Both the position numbers and the translations under genes were made by a program. A stretch of DNA of 6,469 nucleotides, taken from positions 1-6,469 of the forward strand of contig QMLZ01000166.1 in assembly GCA_003646995.1 (NCBI GenBank). Reading direction: 5' to 3'. The notes beneath the pieces were generated by a model, which saw only the letters and a list, made by a program, of their open reading frames with translations, was not told where the DNA came from and searched no databases. Of this stretch, positions 1-5,764 are shown piece by piece. The stretch's first letter is position 1. Every line of letters starts with the position of its first letter. The stretch is from Deltaproteobacteria bacterium. GTDB taxonomy: Bacteria > Desulfobacterota > DSM-4660 > Desulfatiglandales > Desulfatiglandaceae.

Positions 1-900
1 CCCCTTGCTGACCGACTGGATACCAGCTCGAACGATTTCAGCCACAAACGCAGACGTGTAAAGCACTAAACCCACTAGAAGAGCAGCGAACTCAGGGCTT
101 ATACTGATTCCACCTTCAAAGTTAAATCCCCTCAATTTTGGAATGCTCATTGTTAGTGGCGCGCCACAAAGCCACCACACGAGCATTGGAAGAGCTATAA
201 CCACTGTGATTGAGACGCGTAAATACGGAAAAAGCTTCCCACTCTTTTCATGACGTTTTCTAGCCCATCTACGCAAAACTAGGGCCAGTATACAGGCTAC
301 TAAGAAGGCAAATACTACATACTTGTACGCTGGGTCATATTTTGGTATGGGGAAAAACATACCTCTGTTGCATAAGAAAAATCCAGCTACAGGAGACATA
401 GCTTGTCGAGGTGATGGAAGATTTTGGTAAAAAACAGCGTACCAAAAGAACAACTGCAACAACACAGGCACGTCTCTCAAAACCTCTACGTAAACGCCTG
501 CTAGCTTTGCCACGATCCAGTTCTGCGAAAGACGAGCAATCCCCACCAAGGTACCAACAATCACGGTTAACACAATTCCTATGAAGGATACCTCTAAGGT
601 ATCAATAAATCCCACCATCAGAGCATGAGCATAGGTTCTGGTTGCAGGATGTGGAATGAGAGACTCTGTGATCCTGAATCCAGACTGTTTTGACAGAAAG
701 CCAAAACCCGTGGCTATGGATTGCCTTTTAAGATTTGCATGTATATTAAAGAGCAAATAGTAGCCTAGTACTCCTAATATAGCCATAAATGCCACTTGGT
801 AGATAACCGCCCTCTTTCCTTTGTCATACCAAATCTGCCGAAAGGGTGTACTAGCGAGGCGAAATTCAGCACTGGCTATAACTGGGCCTTTAGGTGTCAT
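1..900 (-). CDS. aapQ: Amino-acid ABC transporter permease, AapQ-like (3' end cut by window edge)
   Basis: The minus strand is open from an ATG at 900 to position 1, giving 300 codons with no stop. The protein runs off the left edge; family members are roughly 400 residues. It is an inner-membrane permease subunit of a polar-amino-acid ABC importer of the AapQ/BztB type. Recognisable blocks include a cytoplasmic N-terminus with IWYDKGKRAVIYQV (residues 23-36), a first membrane segment at about 31-52, the periplasmic block SIATGFGFL (61-69), a hydrophobic segment at about 100-122 ending in GIARLSQNW, and VYVEVLRDVPVLLQLFFWY (136-154) followed by LPSPRQ. Further membrane segments lie at about 194-210, 229-245 and 270-288. 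The window ends inside the ATPase-contacting EAA loop, just after AEIVRAGIQSVSKG. The start has an AAGGAA ribosome binding site (906-911). It follows aapJ by 129 bp on the same strand, with a stem-loop between them. Family assignment is secure; the transported amino acid is unknown. Confidence 0.9.
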   Translation of the reverse strand, partial: MTPKGPVIASAEFRLASTPFRQIWYDKGKRAVIYQVAFMAILGVLGYYLLFNIHANLKRQSIATGFGFLSKQSGFRITESLIPHPATRTYAHALMVGFIDTLEVSFIGIVLTVIVGTLVGIARLSQNWIVAKLAGVYVEVLRDVPVLLQLFFWYAVFYQNLPSPRQAMSPVAGFFLCNRGMFFPIPKYDPAYKYVVFAFLVACILALVLRRWARKRHEKSGKLFPYLRVSITVVIALPMLVWWLCGAPLTMSIPKLRGFNFEGGISISPEFAALLVGLVLYTSAFVAEIVRAGIQSVSKG

Positions 901-975
901 ACTGGTTCCTTTTGTATTTGGTAACTATATAATCATGGCTAATTATTTAGGCCAACCTGTACTGCTCAGGCTAAG

Positions 976-1016
976 TAAGATGCCAGTCCTGGACGCCTGC
1001 TGGATCTGGCATCTTA
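976..1016 (-). promoter_or_regulatory. Intercistronic stem-loop between aapJ and aapQ
   Basis: Positions 976-986 (TAAGATGCCAG) and 1006-1016 (CTGGCATCTTA) form a perfect 11-bp inverted repeat around a 19-nt loop, which can add a few inner pairs. It begins 13 bases after the aapJ stop on the transcribed strand and lies 75 bases before the aapQ start. No T-run follows on either strand, so it is not a textbook Rho-independent terminator. Hairpins in this position are known in binding-protein transport operons, where they stabilise the upstream message or partly attenuate transcription so that the binding protein outnumbers the membrane subunits. That role is inferred here. Confidence 0.6.
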
Positions 1017-1029
1017 TGTCACGTAGGTA

Positions 1030-2052
1030 TCAGTGAAACGGGGGCGAATACATAAGGCCCCCATTTGTCCACAGTGCATTTAATCCTCGCTTAAGCCCCA
1101 GAGGTGTATTCACACCAACATTACGCTCGAAAATCTCGCCATAGTTACCCACCTGTTTGATAATGTTATAAGCCCATTTATCGCTTAGCCCGAGATCTTT
1201 TCCTAGGCCTGGAATAACCCCCAAGAACCGTTGTACTCTTGGATCTTTGCTCCTAAGCATTTTATCAACGTTCTTGGATGTAATCCCCAGCTCTTCAGCT
1301 TCTATTAATGCATACACACTCCAGTTGACAATGTTTGTCCATTCCTCGTCCCCCTGACGGATAACGGGGGCGAGAGGCTCTTTGGTGATGGTTTCGGGTA
1401 GGATTATATAGTCTGAAGGGTCTGGTGCCATTGATCGGGCAGAGGCCAGTTGGGATCGGTCTGTGGTAGTGCAATCACAACGCCCTGCAAAAAAGGCCTT
1501 ATAGAGTTCGGCGGCATTTTCAATGACAACAGTCTTGTACTTCATTCCATGAGTCCTGAAAAAGTCAGCAGTAGTCATTTCTGTGGTTGTCCCTGGCAGA
1601 ATGCATATGGAGGCCCCATCAAGTTCCAGCGCACTTTTGACTCCCAGCTTTTTTGGAACCATGAATCCTTGTCCATCATAGAAAGTGGGATGCGCAAAAT
1701 TGAGGCCAAGGGCAGTGTCTCTGTGTAATGTATGGGTAGCATTGCGACACAAAACATCAATTTCGCCCGATTGAAGGGCAGTAAAGCGCTGGACGTCAGT
1801 TAAGGCGATAAACTTGACCTTGCTTGCGTCACCAAAGACCGCAGCGGCGATGGCTCGACCTGTATCTACGTCAAGCCCCCGCCATATACCTTTTGAATCT
1901 GGCATACCAAAGCCCGGTAAATTACCACTAGCACCAACTTTTACAAAACCTCTCGCCATTACTGCATCAAGGGTTTGGCCAGCAGAGGCTAGACTAGTAA
2001 TACTGAAGAAAATGAGTGCCACTGCTACTGAGAAAAACTTCTTGGGTCTCAT
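1030..2052 (-). CDS. aapJ: Periplasmic general L-amino-acid-binding protein, AapJ/BztA family
   Basis: This 340-residue exported solute-binding protein (SBP family 3) delivers an amino acid to the AapQ-type permease encoded next to it. The signal peptide is clear: Lys4-Lys5, a hydrophobic stretch at 6-21, and an Ala-Ser-Ala cleavage site, predicted after Ala24. The mature part begins TLDAVMARGFVKVG, typical of the family. Other family blocks are GLDVDTGRAIAAAVFGD (59-75), RFTALQSGEIDVLCRN (89-104), FYDGQGFMVPKKLG (124-137), GTTTE (154-158), TTTDRSQLA (195-203) and GEIFERNVG near the C-terminus. The start is fixed by AAAGGAGG (2061-2068) eight bases upstream. It lies 40 bp after glyA, so the two are probably co-transcribed. 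Compared with AapJ sequences I remember, Cys residues usually seen near 39 and 64 are Val and Thr/Gly here, and the usual Trp of the RNTTWT motif is His107. Ligand specificity may therefore differ. Family assignment is secure. Confidence 0.92.
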   Translation of the reverse strand: MRPKKFFSVAVALIFFSITSLASAGQTLDAVMARGFVKVGASGNLPGFGMPDSKGIWRGLDVDTGRAIAAAVFGDASKVKFIALTDVQRFTALQSGEIDVLCRNATHTLHRDTALGLNFAHPTFYDGQGFMVPKKLGVKSALELDGASICILPGTTTEMTTADFFRTHGMKYKTVVIENAAELYKAFFAGRCDCTTTDRSQLASARSMAPDPSDYIILPETITKEPLAPVIRQGDEEWTNIVNWSVYALIEAEELGITSKNVDKMLRSKDPRVQRFLGVIPGLGKDLGLSDKWAYNIIKQVGNYGEIFERNVGVNTPLGLKRGLNALWTNGGLMYSPPFH

Positions 2053-2092
2053 CTCTCGTTCCTCCTTTAACGTATAATTTTACCCTCCGTTC

Positions 2093-3328
2093 TTAGTCAT
2101 AAACCGGAAATGCTTTACACATCTCAGAAACATTTTTCGCTACTTGATCCAGCACCTCCTTTCTGTTGAAATTTACCAGCGCGCTATCAATTAATTCAGC
2201 GATCTGGCTGACTTCTGCTTCTCCCATTCCCCTAGTGGAAATAGCAGCAGTGCCCAGTCTTATACCACTAACTGAACCTGGGTTATCAGCGTCCCTAGGA
2301 ATTACATTTTTGTTAGTAATTATTCCGACTGATTCTAGTATACGTTCAGCGTCATTTCCTCTTAACCCTTTTGAGCCTACGTCAACCACTACCTGATGGT
2401 TTTCAGTTCCACCAGTCACTACCCTGTATCCCCTTGCCCCCAGCTCCCTGGCCAGGCATTTCGCATTCGCAAGGGTCCTCTCTTGGATGTCTCTAAATTC
2501 TTGTTCCTCCGCAAGTTTAAAAATAATTGCCTTTGCTGCAATGAAATTGACTGCGCTTGTGCCTTGGCACCCTGGAAATACAGTTTTGTCAATCTTCTTA
2601 CCGTATGGTTCTCTGCAAAGAATTACCCCACCCCGACCTCCCATCATCGTCTTGTAGCAAGTAAATGTCACGAAATCGCAATGTGGCACAGGGCTGGGGA
2701 TCACCTTGGCAGCAATAAGACCTGCAATATGAGCCGCATCAGCAAAAAGGTAGGCAGAGACCTCTTTGGCTATAGAGGCCATGGCCTCGTAATCTATCAG
2801 CCGGGGATATGAACTCGCTCCAGCAACAATCATTTTTGGTCTAAACTCCCGGGCAATCCGCCTCACGTTGTCATAGTCGATAAGCTCAGTTTTCGGATCT
2901 ACGGCGTAGTGGCGGAATGTAAAGCACTTGCTGGTTATAGACGCCTTATACCCATGAGATAAATGACCTCCGTGGGACAGGCTCATCGCAAGAATCTTGT
3001 CGCCTACTCCAAGAACAGAGAAATAAACAGCAAGGTTAGCAGATGTTCCACTATGTGGCTGGACATTTGCGTATTCCGCTCCAAAAAGGTTTTTCGCCCG
3101 GGAGATTGCTAGACGCTCTACCTCATCTACGTACTTACATCCCGCATGAAATCTTCTCCCTGGGTACCCCTCGATGGTTTTGGTATTTAATATTGATCCC
3201 ATGGCCTCCATAATAGAAGGAGGCGCGTGATTCTCCGCAGCTATAAGGTCTAAGGTGTTTTCAATCCTTGCACGCTCGTTTTCAATCAACTTGGCTAACT
3301 CAGGGTCATCTTCGGATACATGAAGCAT
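2093..3328 (-). CDS. glyA: Serine hydroxymethyltransferase-like PLP enzyme (divergent active site)
   Basis: This 411-residue fold-type I PLP enzyme has normal SHMT length and ends in the typical FPVYD. SHMT interconverts serine and glycine with a tetrahydrofolate one-carbon carrier in the cytoplasm. Conserved features include IAAENH (29-34), EGYPG (53-57), NVQPHSGTSAN (88-98), LSHGGHLSHG (117-126), the PLP-nitrogen Asp197 in FADAAH (195-200), the Schiff-base Lys226, NKN (339-341), and the carboxylate-binding Arg357 in SGIRLGT. Several positions depart from the E. coli pattern. The KRYYGG block is RRFHAG, so Tyr64 becomes Phe60 and Tyr65 becomes His61. THKT is CYKT, so the His before the lysine is Tyr225. 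PGGQGGP is PGCQGTS (252-258). These changes suggest an SHMT paralogue with altered substrate or reaction, for example in the direction of alpha-methylserine enzymes or threonine aldolase/transaldolases; this is a hypothesis. The start is supported by an AAAGGGGGAA ribosome binding site 7 bases upstream. It is the first gene of a probable glyA-aapJ-aapQ operon read from a sigma-54 promoter at 3550-3565. Confidence 0.88.
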   Translation of the reverse strand: MLHVSEDDPELAKLIENERARIENTLDLIAAENHAPPSIMEAMGSILNTKTIEGYPGRRFHAGCKYVDEVERLAISRAKNLFGAEYANVQPHSGTSANLAVYFSVLGVGDKILAMSLSHGGHLSHGYKASITSKCFTFRHYAVDPKTELIDYDNVRRIAREFRPKMIVAGASSYPRLIDYEAMASIAKEVSAYLFADAAHIAGLIAAKVIPSPVPHCDFVTFTCYKTMMGGRGGVILCREPYGKKIDKTVFPGCQGTSAVNFIAAKAIIFKLAEEQEFRDIQERTLANAKCLARELGARGYRVVTGGTENHQVVVDVGSKGLRGNDAERILESVGIITNKNVIPRDADNPGSVSGIRLGTAAISTRGMGEAEVSQIAELIDSALVNFNRKEVLDQVAKNVSEMCKAFPVYD

Positions 3329-3407
3329 TGTCTTTCCCCCTTTTGGAATGGATAATAGGATGTTTTAAGGAGATAAATAAGACAGAAGGTTCCCTATTGG
3401 GTTGGTG

Positions 3408-3497
3408 CTAGGCTAGGCATAAGTACCCGATTTGGATTCCCAGCAAGCAAAAAGCAGCGTAAACAAATCTCAAAAACCACCGGGATTTACTTTCCAT
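3408..3497 (-). CDS. Possible 29-residue hydrophobic leader ORF (doubtful)
   Basis: A minus-strand ATG at 3497 opens 29 codons ending in TAG at 3408-3410, inside the glyA leader and downstream of the sigma-54 promoter. The predicted peptide has a short basic N-terminus (MESKSRWFLR) followed by an uncharged hydrophobic stretch of about 19 residues with two cysteines, the shape of a single-pass small membrane protein. I see no good ribosome binding site before the ATG, and the frame is open without a start for another 15 codons upstream. It could be chance in a non-coding leader, and I do not recognise a family. Confidence 0.13.
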   Translation of the reverse strand: MESKSRWFLRFVYAAFCLLGIQIGYLCLA

Positions 3498-3549
3498 CGC
3501 ACAGTAGATGCATAGGCCAACAAGAAAACCTTCTTGATAATACTACAAC

Positions 3550-3565
3550 AGCAATCTCTGTACCA
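3550..3565 (-). promoter_or_regulatory. Sigma-54 (-24/-12) promoter for the glyA-aap operon
   Basis: Read on the minus strand, positions 3565 to 3550 are TGGTACAGAGATTGCT. The sigma-54 consensus is TGGCACG-N4-TTGC(A/T). The invariant GG (3564-3563) and GC (3552-3551) are exactly 10 bases apart, and 10 of the 12 defined positions match, including the whole TTGCT. Transcription would start near 3539, about 210 nt before the glyA ATG. The gene on the other side of the region encodes a sigma-54 activator, which makes this the natural target promoter. I checked the rest of the interval for GG-N10-GC on this strand and found only one much weaker alternative. Confidence 0.65.
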
Positions 3566-3706
3566 TGAATGTTAGTAATATGAGAGTGAGGGTTTAACAT
3601 ACACTGTTTTTGTATTAGGAATACTCCTATTTTCAGGAAGTTATCAATACAAACTCAATACTTCACTCTTAGCGATCTTGCGTCCGGAATGGGTAGCACA
3701 CCAAAG

Positions 3707-3734
3707 TAATATTTTTCATTTTTGAAAAATATTA
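3707..3734. repeat. Perfect 12-bp inverted repeat with TTTT loop (candidate activator site)
   Basis: TAATATTTTTCA (3707-3718) is followed by TTTT and then TGAAAAATATTA (3723-3734), its exact reverse complement. The centre lies about 180 bp upstream of the predicted glyA start site, a distance within the range used by sigma-54 enhancer sites. It is almost pure A/T. As RNA it would be a weak hairpin, so a DNA-binding role is more plausible than termination, although a bidirectional insulating terminator cannot be excluded. It does not resemble the 18-bp motif found to its right. Confidence 0.55.
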
Positions 3735-3746
3735 TGGACGCCAACC

Positions 3747-3762
3747 TTTAATTACTAGGTAT
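3747..3762 (+). promoter_or_regulatory. Weak sigma-54-like box facing the activator gene
   Basis: AGGTATAACTTTTGCT has GG and GC spaced by exactly 10 bases and a perfect TTGCT, but only 8 of 12 consensus positions match overall. If used, transcription would start near 3773, about 190 nt before the activator ATG, giving divergent sigma-54 promoters and autoactivation. In AT-rich DNA such a match could be chance. Confidence 0.25.
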
Positions 3763-3783
3763 AACTTTTGCTTTACGCTCAAT

Positions 3784-3801
3784 ATTGTCAATAATGAGAA
3801 C
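3784..3801 (+). promoter_or_regulatory. 18-bp motif copy A (candidate regulator binding site)
   Basis: ATTGTC-AATAAT-GAGAAC matches copies B (3815) and C (3929) in the pattern ATT(A/G)TCAATA, with an A-rich right half. It starts 31 bp, about three helical turns, before copy B, consistent with proteins binding on the same DNA face. The protein that binds it is unknown; the adjacent activator is the obvious candidate. Confidence 0.35.
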
Positions 3802-3814
3802 GATCTAATTTTAA

Positions 3815-3832
3815 ATTATCAATAACGATAAT
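3815..3832 (+). promoter_or_regulatory. 18-bp motif copy B, ATTATC-N6-GATAAT palindrome
   Basis: This is the most symmetric copy: ATTATC and GATAAT are exact reverse complements flanking the 6-bp spacer AATAAC. The dyad suggests a dimeric DNA-binding protein, as expected for the Fis-type HTH of the neighbouring activator. A looser fourth match (reverse orientation, 14 of 18 positions against copy C) lies at 3853-3870. Confidence 0.4.
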
Positions 3833-3928
3833 AAGACATGGCCGTAAACGGCATTGATGATATTGTTTATATATGCTATCGTAAAATAAAAACACGTTGC
3901 CAACCATAACGACCTGTAACAACGTATT

Positions 3929-3946
3929 ATTATCAATATTAACAAT
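3929..3946 (+). promoter_or_regulatory. 18-bp motif copy C next to the activator start
   Basis: ATTATCAATATTAACAAT is a near-palindrome centred on AATATT, with two mismatched pairs. It shares its first ten bases with copy B. It ends 15 bases before the activator ATG and overlaps the place where a ribosome binding site should be (only a weak AAGG at 3947-3950). Binding here could block expression, giving negative autoregulation. This is inferred from position. Confidence 0.4.
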
Positions 3947-3961
3947 AAGGCCATACGCAGA

Positions 3962-5716
3962 ATGGGAAAACTCAGATCAATACAGGATGTGGCTCAGCAC
4001 GTAGTCAGCGCGATAGCAGCCGCCATGGGAGTGGATGTGGCGATAATAGATGAAGATTATAATTTGGTGGCTACGAGCAGGACATTCCTTGAAAAAAGGG
4101 GTACGGATATTAATAAAAAATTTATAAGGGGCGTGATTGAGAGAGAAGTGTTCGTTCTTCCAAACCCGGGGCACAACCGGCTATGTGAGGGCTGTCATTA
4201 TGAAGGTAACTGTCCCGAGACAGCAGAAGTACTTCGCACTATCCAGTACGAAGGGCGGGTAATCGGTGTGATGTTGATGATAGCATATACTCAGGCCCAG
4301 AAAGAAAAGATTCTCAACAACACCTCAGAGCTGTTGGATTTTTTGAGGGAAATGGCCAATCTCACTTGCAATGAAATAAAGCTGCGAGAGGTTCTGGATA
4401 AGGAAAAGGTAATTAGAAGACATCTAGAGACCACTATAAATTTCGCAGACAATGGAATAGTGGCCGTCAACCGGAAAGGTGAAATCATTCAGATAAACAA
4501 TCAAGCAGCTGAAATCCTCAAATTAGATAGAAAAGATGCCATGGGGATGAGGCTTCAGGACCTTCTACCGTACAATGACTTCAGGAGTCTGGTTGAGGAA
4601 GGCAGGAGAATAAAGCGAAGAGAAGTTGTAAGTTCCTCGCCTATGGACTGCCACTGTCTGCTATCTGGTAACCCAGTAATGATTGATGGAAATATCGTTG
4701 GAGCCGTTATCAGCATCAAGGATATCAAGGACGTGCGTTCGGATATATATGAGTTTTCCGAAAAGCAGATTGAGTACACGTTTGATGATATATATGGAAC
4801 AAGCAATGCTATCAATATCATTAAAACCTATGCACGAAAGATTGCACTGAGCGATTCTACAATATTGATTCAAGGAGAAAGCGGCACAGGGAAAGAACTC
4901 TTTGCCAGGGCTATTCATAGTTATAGCCATAGGAGAGGGTATCCCTTTGTCCCAATTAATTGTGCTGCCATTCCTGAATCTTTGTTAGAAAGTGAATTGT
5001 TTGGATACGATGAAGGGGCCTTTTCAGGCGCAAAAAAGGGTGGCAAACCTGGTAAATTTGAAATGGCGAGCGGGGGAACTATTTTTCTTGATGAGGTGGG
5101 CGACATGCCCTTGCACATGCAAGCGAAGCTTTTGAGGGTCCTCCAGGAAAAGCATATTGAAAGGATTGGCGGGATGAAGTCTATCCCGGTGAACGTCAGG
5201 GTTATTGCGGCGACGAATAAAGACATACACGCGTTGGTAAAAAGTGGAGAATTCAGAGATGATCTTTTTTTCAGATTAAACGTCATGCCACTGCATATCC
5301 CGCCACTGAGGGAGAGGAGAGAAGATATAGTTACTCTTGCTGACTATTTTTTAAAAAGATATTGTGAGAAGTTTGGTAGGGATATAAGAGGCTTCTCAAG
5401 TGAGGCAAGTAAATTATTGGTGGCATACCAATGGCCAGGTAACGCAAGGGAACTGGAGAATGCGATTGAATATGCCGTTAATGTTGAAACAGGAGATTTG
5501 ATTACAACAACCAGTCTACCTTCCATAATTTGTAAAGAACAATTTGACCACGGCTCAGGAAAGTCGTTGGCCGACATGATCAGAGCCTATGAGAGGCAGA
5601 TTATACAAGAATCACTGGCACTTCATGGGCACACAGTCCCAGGTAAAAAGAAAGCCGCTAGAGAGTTGGGTATAAGTCTCCCCACCCTATACAGAAAACT
5701 TGGCCGGGGCACATAG
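3962..5716 (+). CDS. Sigma-54-dependent transcriptional activator (Cys sensor-PAS-AAA+-HTH)
   Basis: This 584-residue bacterial enhancer-binding protein remodels sigma-54 RNA polymerase by ATP hydrolysis. An N-terminal sensor region (about 1-140) carries LCEGCHYEGNCPE, with Cys75, Cys78 and Cys84, followed by YEGRVIGVMLMIAYT; I have seen this arrangement in regulators from anaerobes. A PAS domain follows (about 152-255; ADNGIVAVNRKGEIIQINN) and contains Cys230 and Cys232. The AAA+ domain (about 272-510) has Walker A GESGTGKE (305-312), the sigma-54-contacting loop as GAFSGA (352-357, Ser for the usual Thr), Walker B TIFLDEVGD (373-381) and the arginine-finger block FRDDLFFRLNV (431-441). A Fis-type HTH is at about 562-580 (KKAARELGISLPTLYRKL). 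There is no receiver domain, so it is probably not a two-component regulator. The ribosome binding site is weak, and the nearest in-frame upstream stop is at 3917-3919, so ATG 3962 is the best start. Its divergent orientation to a sigma-54 promoter points to glyA-aap as its target. The effector is unknown. Confidence 0.95.
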   Translation: MGKLRSIQDVAQHVVSAIAAAMGVDVAIIDEDYNLVATSRTFLEKRGTDINKKFIRGVIEREVFVLPNPGHNRLCEGCHYEGNCPETAEVLRTIQYEGRVIGVMLMIAYTQAQKEKILNNTSELLDFLREMANLTCNEIKLREVLDKEKVIRRHLETTINFADNGIVAVNRKGEIIQINNQAAEILKLDRKDAMGMRLQDLLPYNDFRSLVEEGRRIKRREVVSSSPMDCHCLLSGNPVMIDGNIVGAVISIKDIKDVRSDIYEFSEKQIEYTFDDIYGTSNAINIIKTYARKIALSDSTILIQGESGTGKELFARAIHSYSHRRGYPFVPINCAAIPESLLESELFGYDEGAFSGAKKGGKPGKFEMASGGTIFLDEVGDMPLHMQAKLLRVLQEKHIERIGGMKSIPVNVRVIAATNKDIHALVKSGEFRDDLFFRLNVMPLHIPPLRERREDIVTLADYFLKRYCEKFGRDIRGFSSEASKLLVAYQWPGNARELENAIEYAVNVETGDLITTTSLPSIICKEQFDHGSGKSLADMIRAYERQIIQESLALHGHTVPGKKKAARELGISLPTLYRKLGRGT

Positions 5717-5764
5717 TGCACGTTCGAGGGTCGGCTGATTTGTAAAGAGTTGGCTCTCTGTGAT

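Larger units (their letters stand above)
3329..3961. other. Divergent regulatory intergenic region (633 bp)
   Basis: This stretch separates the leftward glyA-aap operon from the rightward activator gene. It is AT-rich, especially from 3700 onward. It contains the sigma-54 promoter for glyA, a perfect 28-bp inverted repeat, a weaker rightward sigma-54-like box and repeated 18-bp motifs, all listed separately. A short GC-rich palindrome GCCGT-AA-ACGGC sits at 3841-3852. Half-copies of the TTATCAATA motif also occur at 3641-3649 (plus) and 3535-3541 (minus). The glyA leader from the predicted start site (about 3539) is about 210 nt. I saw no recognised riboswitch or clear terminator hairpin in it. 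No gene of credible size is present; a 29-codon ORF is noted separately. Confidence 0.8.

Noticed and set aside
821..1036. 71-codon plus-strand ORF over the aapQ start and the aapJ-aapQ gap
   Set aside because: It lies opposite the coding start of aapQ and the intercistronic hairpin, has no family resemblance, and the minus-strand genes explain the region.
2396..2812. 138-codon plus-strand ORF inside glyA
   Set aside because: It is a shadow of the SHMT gene on the opposite strand; the SHMT frame is conserved over its full length.
3329..3539. Glycine riboswitch or other known riboswitch in the glyA leader
   Set aside because: I could not find the paired conserved cores of a glycine aptamer or a terminator-antiterminator pair; only short, weak hairpins are visible.
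3671..3686. Second minus-strand GG-N10-GC (CGGACGCAAGATCGCT) as a sigma-54 promoter
   Set aside because: Only about half of the consensus positions match and the -12 element is TCGCT; the box at 3550-3565 is far better and closer to glyA.
3815..3946. IHF sites (WATCAA-N4-TTR) at the TATCAATA repeats
   Set aside because: The WATCAA half is present, but the TTR element is missing at the right distance in each copy checked.
4921..5286. 121-codon minus-strand ORF inside the activator
   Set aside because: It lies opposite the AAA+ domain coding region, whose Walker and GAFSGA motifs are plainly in the plus-strand frame.
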